Shown: piece by piece, positions 18,433 to 27,418 of the stretch | Position numbering within the stretch: position 1 is the stretch's first letter | How the letters are laid out: each line of letters starts with the position of its first letter | Assembly (NCBI GenBank): GCA_020845475.1 | Contig: JADLFN010000002.1 | Coordinates: forward strand, 1-64,000 | Direction of reading: 5' to 3' | DNA from: Planctomycetota bacterium | GTDB taxonomy: Bacteria > Planctomycetota > UBA8742 > UBA2392 | DNA length: 64,000 nt | Position numbers and translations under genes: made by a program | Notes under the pieces: generated by a model | What the model was told of the DNA's origin: nothing | The model's database searches: none | The model's input: only the letters and a program-made list of their open reading frames with translations

Positions 18433-18903
18433 GCAAGCCTCCGTGAACAGAGATTCAAACAGCGCCTTCGCGGCGTTCAACAACCATTCCGAATTGCGCG
18501 AGGCGAGAAGTTTTCAACACGGACAAGTGTCGGCGCCGTGCAACGGGGCGAAAGCGCCGAAAGCGCGAATAATAAGGGCTGCGTAAGAGAGTAGAGTGCT
18601 TGAAAGGGGTGTGTCAGGAACAGCATTCAACGTTTCCACAGGATTTGTGGGAAAGGTGTCAGAAAGTTGCAGCCGCACAAACTAGCACGGCAGCGGCCTT
18701 CCGGTCTTGCGATAACGGCAAGTCTTCAGGCGTGCCTCGCTCCCCGGCCAGAATCACAACTCGGGCCGTTCGCGGCAGTTGCAACAACGCGCTGAAATGA
18801 GCCCTTGGGCGTCAGTGTCAGAAAAGGCTCAAATGCGGCCTTCCTGTCATGGGACGCAGGACCATGCAAGAAATGTGGATAACTAGCCGGAATATGCGCC
18901 CGC
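18433..18903. other. 471-bp intergenic region, no gene recognised
   Basis: This gap holds the promoter of the ligase-like gene and follows the end of etfA. It contains a near-perfect inverted repeat TTTCCACA/TGTGGGAAA at 18633-18654 and an exact DnaA-box-type nonamer TGTGGATAA at 18874-18882. No AT-rich unwinding region and no dnaA or dnaN gene accompany them. Short ORFs in it have no ribosome sites or similarity that I can see. Confidence 0.5.
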
Positions 18904-19899
18904 CTACTGTTTCATCGCGGCCGCGAAAGCATCAGCCAGCGCGGGCAGAACGTCTTCCACGTTGCCGACAATCCCGTAATCAGCCACTTTGAAAATCGGT
19001 GCCTGGGCATCCTTGTTGATGGCCACAATCACTTTGCTGCCGCTCATTCCCGCGAGGTGTTGAATGGCACCGGAAATCGCGCACGCAATGTAGAGTTTCG
19101 GGCTGACGGTCTTGCCCGTTTGGCCCACTTGCTCGGCATGACCCCTCCAGCCGGCATCCACCACTGCGCGCGAAGCGCCTACCGCCGCGCCGATCACGCG
19201 CGCAACCTTCTCGAGGTTTTCCCAGTTGGCTTTGCCTTCGCCGGCGGGATCCTTCATGCCGCGACCGCCGCTGCACACGACTTCAGCTTCGGCGACGTCC
19301 AACTTGCCCTTGGCGCCGGCCACCACTTCTTTCACGATCGATTTGAGATCAGCCAGTGAGAATGCAACTTTCACCGCTTCCACGGGGGCGCTGCCTGTGC
19401 CCGCTGCAGGCGTCGGGAACACATTGGGCCGAAGTGTCGCAAACACAGGGCCTGCTGATTGCGCCGTAATGCGGGCCTTGCCCGCAAACACCGGGCGAAC
19501 GATTGCCGCGCGGCCGCCTTCCGACTTCAGTTCAACAATGTCGCTGGCGAGCGCAGCCTTCATGAGCGCTGCGGCGCGCGGCATGACGTCCTTGCCAACT
19601 GAGGTCGCGCTGGCCAGAACCGTCTGGGCGCCGCTGGTCTGGGCCTGATTGGCGATCAGGCGCGCCAGCGCGTCGGGGCTGTGCTGCGAAAACGCCTCGC
19701 CCGAAGCCAGCAACACCTTTGAAGCGCCCAACGCACCGAGCGAGCCGGCCGCAGCTTCCAGCCCATTGCCCGCGAGCAGCGCCAGACAATTGCCGCCAAG
19801 CGCCTTGGCGAGATTCACACCAGCGCCAAGGGCCTGCAAACCGGGCTTGGATGCATTGCCGTCTTTGGTTTCAACGAATACGAGCACGTCGTTTGCCAT
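18904..19899 (-). CDS. etfA: electron transfer flavoprotein subunit alpha
   Basis: EtfA carries the FAD of the ETF heterodimer, which accepts electrons from acyl-CoA dehydrogenases and passes them to ETF-quinone oxidoreductase or to bifurcating partners. The 331-residue protein ends with the FAD-binding signature (GQTGKTVSPKLYIACAISG, then HLAGMSGSKVIVAINKD). The N-terminal half has the usual ETF alpha/beta layout. etfB lies 66 bp upstream on the same strand, giving an etfB-etfA operon. No acyl-CoA dehydrogenase or EtfQO is adjacent. Confidence 0.96.
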   Translation of the reverse strand: MANDVLVFVETKDGNASKPGLQALGAGVNLAKALGGNCLALLAGNGLEAAAGSLGALGASKVLLASGEAFSQHSPDALARLIANQAQTSGAQTVLASATSVGKDVMPRAAALMKAALASDIVELKSEGGRAAIVRPVFAGKARITAQSAGPVFATLRPNVFPTPAAGTGSAPVEAVKVAFSLADLKSIVKEVVAGAKGKLDVAEAEVVCSGGRGMKDPAGEGKANWENLEKVARVIGAAVGASRAVVDAGWRGHAEQVGQTGKTVSPKLYIACAISGAIQHLAGMSGSKVIVAINKDAQAPIFKVADYGIVGNVEDVLPALADAFAAAMKQ

Positions 19900-19965
19900 G
19901 GTCTTGATTCCGTGAGTCGCGTTCTTGTGTTTGGGTTAAGCTTGCACGCGCTTTCGCGCGCCCGG

Positions 19966-20718
19966 TCAGATCACCTTTGCCTCGTTGCGCAGCAACTCGA
20001 CCAGCTTCTTGGCCGCATCGGGGCCTTCGCCCACAATTTTTCCTGCCGGGCGCGGCGGCGGCGGATCCATGCGCGTCACGCTGAGCAGGCTGGCGGGCGC
20101 ATTGGAGGGCACCTCTTCTACTTTGGTGTTCTTGGCCGCCATGATGCCTTTCATGCTCGCCGCGCGGGGCTTGTTGAGGCCTTTCTGGCAAGTGATGGCA
20201 CAGGGCAGCTTGAGTTCAACGCGCTCGCGATTTCCGCCGTCGATTTCGCGCTCCACTTTGGCTACTCCGCCCTCGACACTCAAACTGGTTACCACCGAGG
20301 CGCAGCCAATGCCCAGCATTTCAGCCACCATCTGGCCCACGCCGGAGTTCTGATTGTCAACCGAAGTATGCCCGAAAAGCACGACATCATGGGGCATCGA
20401 CTTGATCTTCTGCGCCAGAGCGCTGGCCGTCGCAAACGCATCAAGCTCTTTGTCCACGATCAATAGCGAAGCCGCGTCGCAACCCATGGCGACAGCGGTG
20501 CGCAAGTCTTTGGCCGCGTCTTTGACGCCAAGGGTGATGACCGTAACCTTGGAACCGGCGTTCTTTTCCTTGAGTACGATGCCCGCCTCAATGGCGTATT
20601 TGTCGTACTCGCTGATATCGTAATTGACGCCCGCAGGGTCGTAGGACTTGCTGTCAGCGCCGGGCTTGATACGCGCGTCCGTGACAGGTGCGCGCCGAAT
20701 ACACACAATGATGTTCAT
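19966..20718 (-). CDS. etfB: electron transfer flavoprotein subunit beta
   Basis: EtfB binds AMP and forms the ETF dimer with EtfA. The 250-residue protein starts MNIIVCIRRAPVT and shows the adenine-nucleotide signature around FGHTSVDNQNSGVGQMVAE. AAGGG four bases before ATG 20718 decides the start against an in-frame extension to 20760. It is the first gene of the etfBA operon and diverges from the AMMECR1 gene, with 71 bp between the starts. Confidence 0.95.
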   Translation of the reverse strand: MNIIVCIRRAPVTDARIKPGADSKSYDPAGVNYDISEYDKYAIEAGIVLKEKNAGSKVTVITLGVKDAAKDLRTAVAMGCDAASLLIVDKELDAFATASALAQKIKSMPHDVVLFGHTSVDNQNSGVGQMVAEMLGIGCASVVTSLSVEGGVAKVEREIDGGNRERVELKLPCAITCQKGLNKPRAASMKGIMAAKNTKVEEVPSNAPASLLSVTRMDPPPPRPAGKIVGEGPDAAKKLVELLRNEAKVI

Positions 20719-20789
20719 GGTACCCTTCGTGATCTGGTGTAGAGGGCGCGAAGGATACACGACAAAACCTCATCGGCAAGGTTCATTTC

Positions 20790-21347
20790 ATGGACGACGT
20801 TCTGAGCAAAAAAGAAGGCGAACTGCTGCTGAAACTGGCGAGGCAGAGTCTGGAATTGTGGGTGCGATCGCGTGTCCGCGCGCCCCTTCCTGAAGAGATT
20901 CCGCCCGTTCTTGAACAGGGCTTGGGCGCTTTCGTGACTCTGACACAGCACGGCGAGTTGCGCGGCTGCATCGGCAACATGGTCGCTCACGGGCCGCTGG
21001 TTGAGACGGTACGCGAAATGGCCATTGCAGCCGGCACTCACGATCCGCGTTTTGAGGCCGTCACGGCCAATGAACTGCCCACGCTGAGATATGAGGTAAG
21101 CGTGATCTCGCCCATGGTCGAGACTAAGGCCGCAGCCGTGATTCCCGGCAAACATGGACTCTACATTCGCAAGGGCCGGGCATCGGGCACGCTGCTGCCG
21201 CAGGTGGCACAAGAGCACGGCTGGGATCGGGAGACCTTCCTCGAACAGACGTGCGTCAAGGCCGGATTGCGACCCGATGACTGGAAGGATCCGCAAACGA
21301 CCATTTACACCTACACGGCACAGGTTTTTTCCGAGGACGAAGCGTGA
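20790..21347 (+). CDS. AMMECR1-domain protein
   Basis: This 185-residue single-domain protein shows the invariant LRGCIG motif (residues ~50-55) and PRFEAVTANELPTLRYEVSVISP, typical of AMMECR1 proteins. In bacteria these often travel with a MEMO protein and a radical-SAM enzyme (the AmmeMemoRadiSam set), and their biochemical role is unsettled. Neither partner is in this window. The neighbours are the divergent etfB and the downstream FG-GAP lipoprotein. Confidence 0.9.
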   Translation: MDDVLSKKEGELLLKLARQSLELWVRSRVRAPLPEEIPPVLEQGLGAFVTLTQHGELRGCIGNMVAHGPLVETVREMAIAAGTHDPRFEAVTANELPTLRYEVSVISPMVETKAAAVIPGKHGLYIRKGRASGTLLPQVAQEHGWDRETFLEQTCVKAGLRPDDWKDPQTTIYTYTAQVFSEDEA

Positions 21348-21431
21348 TTCAAACTCCCTCAAGATAGAGCGTTACGGTGCGAGCCATGGTTCGGTAGAAT
21401 AGGCGTTGGCTCGGGCAGTTCTGGGGAAAGC

Positions 21432-24275
21432 GTGCGGCATCTGATTCTCTGCTCATTGTGCCTTGCCTCCGTCGTGCTGACGGCCTGCGGCGGCACAACA
21501 GCATCCAACACGGCTCCCAAGGCGCCGGTCGCGATTGCGTTGCGAGCACTTATGCCCGCCGACATCAACGCTGACGGAACGCCCGACGGGCCCGTGAGCG
21601 CGTCGTTGCGCCGCCTGCTCTTGCAGGTGCCGCGCGAACTTCAAATCTCGCGCATTTCACTCACGCGCGGGGCGCGCGAGATCAAGTTTGTGGCCGTGCC
21701 AACCACGCTGCGCAGTGGCGAACGACTTGTTGAACTGATCCTCGATCAGCCCCTGGGTTCTGAAGCGGTCACGCTACGCGCGGGCAACTACGAGTTACGC
21801 CTGACACCCGTTGCTGAAGAGTTCTCGCCGGCCATGACTCCACTGCGCGGCTCAGCGCTGGCGGGCGACCTCGTGGCGCCGGCGGCCATGGTTTTTGATA
21901 CTCCCGAAGACGTGCATCTGTTGTGCGCTGCCAACCTGCCCTCGATAACAACCGATGTTCAACTGGTTTGCGGGGCCGGCGCGCCGATTGACCTCACGCC
22001 GTCGCTTTCACCGCAAGGCCTGGTACTGACACCGCAGACACCGCTTGTAACCGGCCGCGCCTATCGCCTCGTTGCTGACGGGGAAGACTCACTGGGCAAA
22101 GCCTACGTGTGCGGGTTTTCGCTGTTTGTGCGGCCCGCCGGAATAGTGGCGATGGCACGCGCGGATTTCCACCGCGACGGAAAGGAACAACTCGCAGCCC
22201 TGACCTCCGGCGGAACCATTACGCTGCTGGGCGACCCTGCGGCGGGTGGTGAACCCCTGCCGATGCCGGTCAGCGGCCGCGGCCTTGACTTGTGTGTGGG
22301 CGACCTGGACGGAAACGGCCTGCCTGATATCGCGGTTCTGTTGCGCTGCGAAGACGGCTTTGCGCTGGTGACGTTGATGGCGGACCTGCGCGCCAACAAG
22401 CTGCAATTCAACATGACCTCGCGCCGGCTCACACTTGAGGCGCCGCAATCGCTTTGCGCAGGAGATTTTGACCGCGATGGCAAGGATGACATCGTTGTCG
22501 CAGGCGCCTTTGGCCAGGTCTTGATGTTCACGACCCGGCTGCCGCATCGCACTCTGGAAGGGCAGCCGCGCAATTTGGTGACGCGCGCGACGCTGATTGA
22601 CTTTGACGGCGACCGCGACCTCGACCTGTTCGTGCATGCCGCCGATGGTCAAAGCCGCGTTGTTATCAACCGCGGGCCCGAGGGATTCGGCGAAAAGCCG
22701 GAGGTGCGTGCTGTGAAGACAGGCCACGCGGCGCGCGCGGCTTTTGCTGATTTTGAGCCCAACGCGCGCAACGACATGCTGCTTTCCGGCGGCGTGCCGC
22801 AGTGCAGCCTTGATTTCGATTGTGCGTCAAAGCCCGTAGGCATCGGGCTGGGCCTTGAGGGTGAATCCGTTGCGCCGTTCTCAGGCGCGGCGCTGGCGCG
22901 CGATTTGAACAACGACAACCGTGTGGACGTCATTGTGGCTCGGGAAGACGTTTACGGCTTCTGCTCCGACTTTGCGGTATTCGTGAATACGCAAGGCGAG
23001 AAAAGAGGCCCCGATGGCGTGTTCAGCCTCGATGGCCGTTACAACGTCAACGCCATCGAGTATTGGCGCGGCAACATTGTGTTTGGCACGGACAGCGGCC
23101 TGCTGGTAACCGGCTTGGCGCCAATACAGGTGCCTTTGAACGAAACGACCCGAACACGATTCATCAAGGGCTACGAACCCATGCCCAAGGTCGATGCGCC
23201 CTTGAGCGCGGCCGTCGCGGATCTTAACGGCGATGGCAAGTCTGACGTCGCAACCATTGATGCCGGCGGCAAACTTTCTGTCTGGCTTGCCGCGGAGAGC
23301 GGCGAGAAATTTACGCAAGGTGGAGAGCAACTGGATCTCGGCGGGCCGGGCATCCTGCAGGCGATTGATTTTGACCGCGACAGTTACCCCGATTTGCTTT
23401 TCATTCCCCAGGACAACAGCTCCCGCCCGCGGCTGCTGCGCAACAAGGGCGATGGAAGGCTTGAGGACGACCTGCAGGGCCTGTTGCCCACTCCACCCGT
23501 GAACCTGATGGGCGCGCCGGCGCTGGGAGATTTCAACCGCGATGGCCACTTCGACGTTTTCTGGCCGAGCGAAATGGGTTTGCTTCACTTCAACGACGGG
23601 CCGGGCCGTTGGATTGTATGCACAGCACTTCCGGTGGTGCGCGAGCCTTCGGGCCGTGTTCTCAATTTCTCCGGCGAACTGAGCAGCGCGGATTTTACCG
23701 GCGATGGACTGCCGGATGTCCTGGCAGTCATGCAGCCCGGCAACGCGCCTATGGAACAGGTTCTGGTGCTCTTTGAGGGCACCGGTAATGCAGACGCGCC
23801 ATTCAACGCAACCGTAACGACCGCCGCGCGCGGCCATTTCTTTGAGCTTTCGCCTGCGGATTTCAATGGCGACCGGCGAGTGGATCTGGCCGTTGGCTTT
23901 GCGCGAGCTGGCGAGAGCGCGCAGCTAACGCTATTCACAGTCGATGCCCAGCGCCAGATTGTGCCGTTTACCGGCAGCCCATCGCCGCAAGGTGAATTGC
24001 TGGATTTGGCGCTCGATGACATCGACCGTGACGGTGACCTCGACCTGCTGCTTTCAGAGCGCGTAGAAGGCGAAGTTGTCATTACGCTCTGGATCAACGC
24101 CGGAGACGGGCGTTACGTCAAGGGTGCGGCCGCCGATGAGAGCCTCAAGAAGGCCCTCAGGGGGTTTTCTGCCACCAACTTGTCGCTCGCCGATTTTACC
24201 GGCGACGGAGTTCCCGACTTGCTCGCCGTTGACCGCGACGGCAACGTGGTGCTCGTGCGCTCATCCGTTGAGTAA
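21432..24275 (+). CDS. FG-GAP/VCBS-repeat lipoprotein
   Basis: This 947-residue protein has a GTG start preceded by GGGGAAAG. The signal ends with a clean lipobox, VVLTAC, so the mature protein is probably lipid-anchored. Residues ~30-230 form a beta-rich N-terminal region of unknown fold. From about residue 235 to the end I count twelve calcium-binding FG-GAP-type loops of the form DxNxDGxxD, for example DLDGNGLPDIAVL, DFDRDGKDDIVVA, DLNGDGKSDVATI and DFTGDGVPDLLAV. These would build one or two seven-bladed-type propellers and suggest adhesion or polymer binding at the cell surface. The stop lies two bases before coaX. Confidence 0.88.
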   Translation: MRHLILCSLCLASVVLTACGGTTASNTAPKAPVAIALRALMPADINADGTPDGPVSASLRRLLLQVPRELQISRISLTRGAREIKFVAVPTTLRSGERLVELILDQPLGSEAVTLRAGNYELRLTPVAEEFSPAMTPLRGSALAGDLVAPAAMVFDTPEDVHLLCAANLPSITTDVQLVCGAGAPIDLTPSLSPQGLVLTPQTPLVTGRAYRLVADGEDSLGKAYVCGFSLFVRPAGIVAMARADFHRDGKEQLAALTSGGTITLLGDPAAGGEPLPMPVSGRGLDLCVGDLDGNGLPDIAVLLRCEDGFALVTLMADLRANKLQFNMTSRRLTLEAPQSLCAGDFDRDGKDDIVVAGAFGQVLMFTTRLPHRTLEGQPRNLVTRATLIDFDGDRDLDLFVHAADGQSRVVINRGPEGFGEKPEVRAVKTGHAARAAFADFEPNARNDMLLSGGVPQCSLDFDCASKPVGIGLGLEGESVAPFSGAALARDLNNDNRVDVIVAREDVYGFCSDFAVFVNTQGEKRGPDGVFSLDGRYNVNAIEYWRGNIVFGTDSGLLVTGLAPIQVPLNETTRTRFIKGYEPMPKVDAPLSAAVADLNGDGKSDVATIDAGGKLSVWLAAESGEKFTQGGEQLDLGGPGILQAIDFDRDSYPDLLFIPQDNSSRPRLLRNKGDGRLEDDLQGLLPTPPVNLMGAPALGDFNRDGHFDVFWPSEMGLLHFNDGPGRWIVCTALPVVREPSGRVLNFSGELSSADFTGDGLPDVLAVMQPGNAPMEQVLVLFEGTGNADAPFNATVTTAARGHFFELSPADFNGDRRVDLAVGFARAGESAQLTLFTVDAQRQIVPFTGSPSPQGELLDLALDDIDRDGDLDLLLSERVEGEVVITLWINAGDGRYVKGAAADESLKKALRGFSATNLSLADFTGDGVPDLLAVDRDGNVVLVRSSVE

Positions 24276-24277
24276 TC

Positions 24278-25033
24278 ATGCCTGCTGATCTCCTGGCCAT
24301 TGATATCGGCAACACCAACGCCACTTGCGCTCAGATGCGCGGCCTTGAAATCGTCGCCAGTTTCGAAGTTCCCAGCGCGTCAACCGTGGAAGAGGTCCTT
24401 GCGGCCTTTCGCATCCAGCAGCTCAAGGGGCTGACGCTTGCCGCCATTGCCAGCGTGAATCCGCGCGCCTGCGAGAACATGGAGGCTGCGCTCCGCAGGC
24501 ACGGCTTCAAACAGGTAATCGTGCTGGGCCGCGACACCAAAGTGCCGATCGAGAATCGAACCGAAGTTCCGGCGCAAGTCGGCCAGGATCGGCTTGTGAA
24601 TGCGCTCGCCGCCGAGGCGCGAACACAGGGCAATGCGATCGTCGTGGACTTCGGCACGGCCATTACTTTCGACGTGCTCATGGACAACGCCTATTGTGGC
24701 GGCGTCATCACGCCCGGCATCGGACTGGCCATGGAGGCCCTGCACCAGAAAACCGCGCTGCTGCCGCTGGTCAAACCGCAGGGCAAACCGCCCGTCTTGG
24801 GCAAGAACACCGTTGCGGCCATCAACTCCGGCGTTTTCTATGGCTTTGTCGGGCTGGCCAAAAACATCATCGCCGAGCTGAAACAAATCTATCGCGAGAA
24901 GCCTCGCGTCCTGGCCACCGGCGGCTACGGCGCGTACCTCGCGCCCTACATCGAAGATATCGAAGAGGTGCTACCCCACCTCACGCACGAGGGGATTGCG
25001 CTTTCAGTTGCAGCGCCGCCACCAGGGCCTTGA
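24278..25033 (+). CDS. coaX: type III pantothenate kinase
   Basis: The enzyme phosphorylates pantothenate in the first step of coenzyme A synthesis. It is a 251-residue ASKHA-fold protein. The phosphate loop DIGNTNATCA is at residues 8-17, the catalytic Asp segment is VGQDRLVNALAA, and VDFGTAITFDVL and GGVITPGIGLAMEAL complete the site. This type requires a monovalent cation and is insensitive to CoA feedback. Its 3' end overlaps a convergent minus-strand gene by 53 bp. Confidence 0.95.
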   Translation: MPADLLAIDIGNTNATCAQMRGLEIVASFEVPSASTVEEVLAAFRIQQLKGLTLAAIASVNPRACENMEAALRRHGFKQVIVLGRDTKVPIENRTEVPAQVGQDRLVNALAAEARTQGNAIVVDFGTAITFDVLMDNAYCGGVITPGIGLAMEALHQKTALLPLVKPQGKPPVLGKNTVAAINSGVFYGFVGLAKNIIAELKQIYREKPRVLATGGYGAYLAPYIEDIEEVLPHLTHEGIALSVAAPPPGP

Positions 25034-25361
25034 GCCGGCACAGGCCTTCATCAGCCTGGAATTCATCGCAACCAAAACGCGCTGCCACGCAATCACCAAG
25101 CATGAATGTGATTTCACGGTCGCGCACTTCGCGCACCTCAAGGTTCTCGAGCATCGCGCTCACTTGAACATAGGTGGGGATGTGCACGTTCAGGCGCTTG
25201 ACTTGAGCGTGATCCTGCACCGGCAGCGTCAACATGCCCACCGAGGCGTCATCACGATCCAGCATCCAGTCACCGGGGCGGGGCGTCCACGCATAGCCGG
25301 CTTTCTCCAGTGCCAGCGAGGCTTCGCAATAGTCCTCGGTAATTCGAAAGCTGTAGGCCAT
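24981..25361 (-). CDS. conserved-looking hypothetical protein
   Basis: This 126-residue soluble protein has no signal. It has an alpha/beta pattern (AYSFRITEDYCEASLALEKAG, DWMLDRDDASVGMLTLPV, REITFMLGDCVAARFG). I recognise no family. Its last 17 codons are antisense to the end of coaX. The start at 25361 diverges by 41 bp from the pilin-like gene. Codon use matches the neighbours, which supports it being real. Confidence 0.55.
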   Translation of the reverse strand: MAYSFRITEDYCEASLALEKAGYAWTPRPGDWMLDRDDASVGMLTLPVQDHAQVKRLNVHIPTYVQVSAMLENLEVREVRDREITFMLGDCVAARFGCDEFQADEGLCRLKALVAALQLKAQSPRA

Positions 25362-25402
25362 AGTTCAGTATTGTAGAATGAGTGCGTCTTTCAAGGAGCC
25401 CC

Positions 25403-25993
25403 ATGAGCGGTCCCATGCAGACACCACCTGGTTTCAACCAGGGCCAAACGCCTCCCGGATATGGCCCGCGCCCGGTCAACCCCTATCCGCAGCCGCAGTT
25501 GCCGCCGGGACATTTCCCGCAGCAGCAGGGATATCCTCAGTACGCACAGCCCGGCTATCCGCAATACGGGCCACAGGGCTACTACCCACCCCCCGCGCAG
25601 AAAAGCGGCTTTCCAACCTGGGCCATCGTGCTCATCGTTGGCTTAATTGTGGTGCCGTTCATTCTCGGCATCCTGATGCTGGCGGCCATTCCTCTGATTG
25701 CGAGCAACACTGAAGAAGCTCGCGCCAGCGAAGCGCGCGCGGCGCTGGGCGCCATGAAAGATCGCGCACGCGTGGTGTATCAGCGCACGCCTTCAGCGCG
25801 CCTTGACAAGTCGGCGCTCGGCGTTGGCCCCACGGAGTTATCCGGCGTTTATTTTTCCGACCCGGATTACACGGTAACTTCGATCAACCCTTGGGCGTGG
25901 TCGGCGCAATGTCGCGGTGTTTACAAAGCCGCGCCGCGCGATCTGGTTATTACTTCAAATCTGGTTCAAGGCGACGCATCTTTCAATCGCTGA
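25403..25993 (+). CDS. membrane-anchored protein with Pro/Gly/Gln-rich head and pilin-like segment
   Basis: This 196-residue protein has AAGGAG five bases before ATG 25403. Residues 1-65 are rich in P, G, Q and Y (PQYAQPGYPQYGPQGYYPP). A long hydrophobic helix (WAIVLIVGLIVVPFILGILMLAAIPLIA) runs into EEARASEARAALGAMKDRARV, which resembles the N-terminal helix of type IV pilin-like proteins (hydrophobic start, then charged heptads). The C-terminal ~75 residues resemble a small pilin-type beta head. No prepilin peptidase site (G-FTLIE) is seen, so it is probably not processed as a pilin. The role is unknown. Confidence 0.65.
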   Translation: MSGPMQTPPGFNQGQTPPGYGPRPVNPYPQPQLPPGHFPQQQGYPQYAQPGYPQYGPQGYYPPPAQKSGFPTWAIVLIVGLIVVPFILGILMLAAIPLIASNTEEARASEARAALGAMKDRARVVYQRTPSARLDKSALGVGPTELSGVYFSDPDYTVTSINPWAWSAQCRGVYKAAPRDLVITSNLVQGDASFNR

Positions 25994-25996
25994 AGC

Positions 25997-27184
25997 TCAG
26001 GCGGGTGCGGCGGCCAGGGCGGGCGAAACACGGCGCTGCAGCTCTTCCATTTTGCGCTGCCAGCGCTCGGCCATGCGCGTGAGCGTCTCGTGCTCATTCT
26101 GCAGCGGGAAGTCAAACTCTTCCATGAGCAGATCCAGCGCGCTCTTGAGTGCTTCACAATCCGGCACAAACGAACACTTCTCGCTGCCGAATTTCGCGAG
26201 CACGGCCTTGAGCGCGCCTTCGCTTTCGGCGGCAAGCTGCTGCGTGCTTGACGAGCGCATTGCCAGCAGCTTGCAGATATTGATCAGCAATTTGGGCTGC
26301 GCCTTGCACAATTGCGGAAAGGCTTCGCCCGGCACCACGCCCACCACGCTGGGTTCTTCGGCCTGGATGTCGGCAATGCGGCGAGGTTCCTCATCGCCCA
26401 GCAGCACCGAGATCTCCCCCACCGTTTCGCCGGGCCTGACGATGCCGTAAAGCTCGTTGCCGATGCGCACGGACAGACGGCCTGAAATCAGGATGTACAC
26501 GCTCTTGCCCGGGTCGCCGCGGCGGCAGAGAAGATCGCCCTTTTTCAGGCGCTGCTGCGAGCCCGCCAGTGCGTTGTCATCGACTACGCGCGCAATCAGC
26601 GATGTGGTTTGCTTCGTAACCTCGGCGCCGCCGCTTTCGCCCATGTGGTGCGACCACGAACGCTTGGCCACACTCAATGCACGAAGCACGTCGTCTTCGC
26701 CCTCGGCGTCTTCCTGGATACGGTGCACAAGGTTGTAGAAATCCGTCGTCAACCCCTGCAACTCGCGGGAAAACCGCGCGGCTTCCCGCTGCACGCCACC
26801 CAGCCCACGGTTGGCTCCCACCAGCTTGCGCGCCAGCGAGCGCGAGAGCGAAAGCCCGAATTCAGGGTCTTCGGCGATCATTGAAATAATCGCACGGGCA
26901 TCCACTGGAACTTCGACCACGGTGGCGGGCTCAACCGTTATCAGGCTTTCGGTGTACTTGCCGAGCAAAGCGCCTTCGACGCCCAGGAAAAGTCCCTTCT
27001 CCAAGTGCAGGTTGATGTCGCGGCCCCGACGCAGGCGCGCGTCGTCGGCGCCTTCGGCTTCCTTTTCCGAAATAACCACTGAACGCACCGCGCCCTTCTT
27101 TAGCAGGATTACGCGCTCCGCCCGACTGCCCTGGCGGCTGATTATTTCATTTGGCTCATACTCGCGGATGACTGCGTCGCGCAT
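25997..27184 (-). CDS. protein with two cyclic-nucleotide-binding (CRP-like) domains
   Basis: This 395-residue soluble protein has a first cNMP-binding beta-roll at about residues 5-125 (IISRQGSRAERVILLKKGAV, then LHLEKGLFLGVEGALLG) and a second at about 210-320 (LLCRRGDPGKSVYILISGRLSVRI, RPGETVGEISVLLGDEEPRRIADI). The second keeps the GE..S..LG phosphate-binding cassette although the Arg-Thr pair is replaced. A helical linker separates them and a helical tail follows. There is no helix-turn-helix, so it is a sensor or scaffold rather than a CRP-type factor. It abuts the convergent pilin-like gene. Confidence 0.8.
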   Translation of the reverse strand: MRDAVIREYEPNEIISRQGSRAERVILLKKGAVRSVVISEKEAEGADDARLRRGRDINLHLEKGLFLGVEGALLGKYTESLITVEPATVVEVPVDARAIISMIAEDPEFGLSLSRSLARKLVGANRGLGGVQREAARFSRELQGLTTDFYNLVHRIQEDAEGEDDVLRALSVAKRSWSHHMGESGGAEVTKQTTSLIARVVDDNALAGSQQRLKKGDLLCRRGDPGKSVYILISGRLSVRIGNELYGIVRPGETVGEISVLLGDEEPRRIADIQAEEPSVVGVVPGEAFPQLCKAQPKLLINICKLLAMRSSSTQQLAAESEGALKAVLAKFGSEKCSFVPDCEALKSALDLLMEEFDFPLQNEHETLTRMAERWQRKMEELQRRVSPALAAAPA

Positions 27185-27232
27185 GGGCGCATTGTCGCAT
27201 GACTGACCGGCGCGCGAAAGGGGACTTTCCGC

Positions 27233-27418
27233 TTAGCCTAACAACCGGGGATTCTCGGCCAGAGCGACGAGCAGCGCCAGCAGAACGATGCCGCCCACCA
27301 GCATCAGGCTGTTCACGGCGCCTCGAACCAGGCCGCGCGAGAAATCGCGCGATTGGCTGACGCCCAGCACCATGCCGGTGGCGATTGCGGCGGGCAGGAA
27401 TTGAAGCAACAGGTTCAT
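27233..27418 (-). CDS. small membrane protein (61 aa)
   Basis: There are two hydrophobic segments (LLLQFLPAAIATGMVLGV and SLMLVGGIVLLALLVALA) with a short basic loop between. The start overlaps the stop of the upstream DUF6677-like gene by four bases (ATGA), so the two are translationally coupled. No family is recognised. It is probably a partner of the upstream membrane protein. Confidence 0.65.
   Translation of the reverse strand: MNLLLQFLPAAIATGMVLGVSQSRDFSRGLVRGAVNSLMLVGGIVLLALLVALAENPRLLG

Noticed and set aside
18600-18800. 66-codon ORF in the ligase-etfA gap
   Set aside because: There is no ribosome site and no recognisable motif, and the composition is Ser/Arg-rich as in random GC-rich frames.
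18433-18903. Replication origin
   Set aside because: There is only one exact DnaA-type box and one imperfect pair, no AT-rich element, and no dnaA, dnaN or gidA context.
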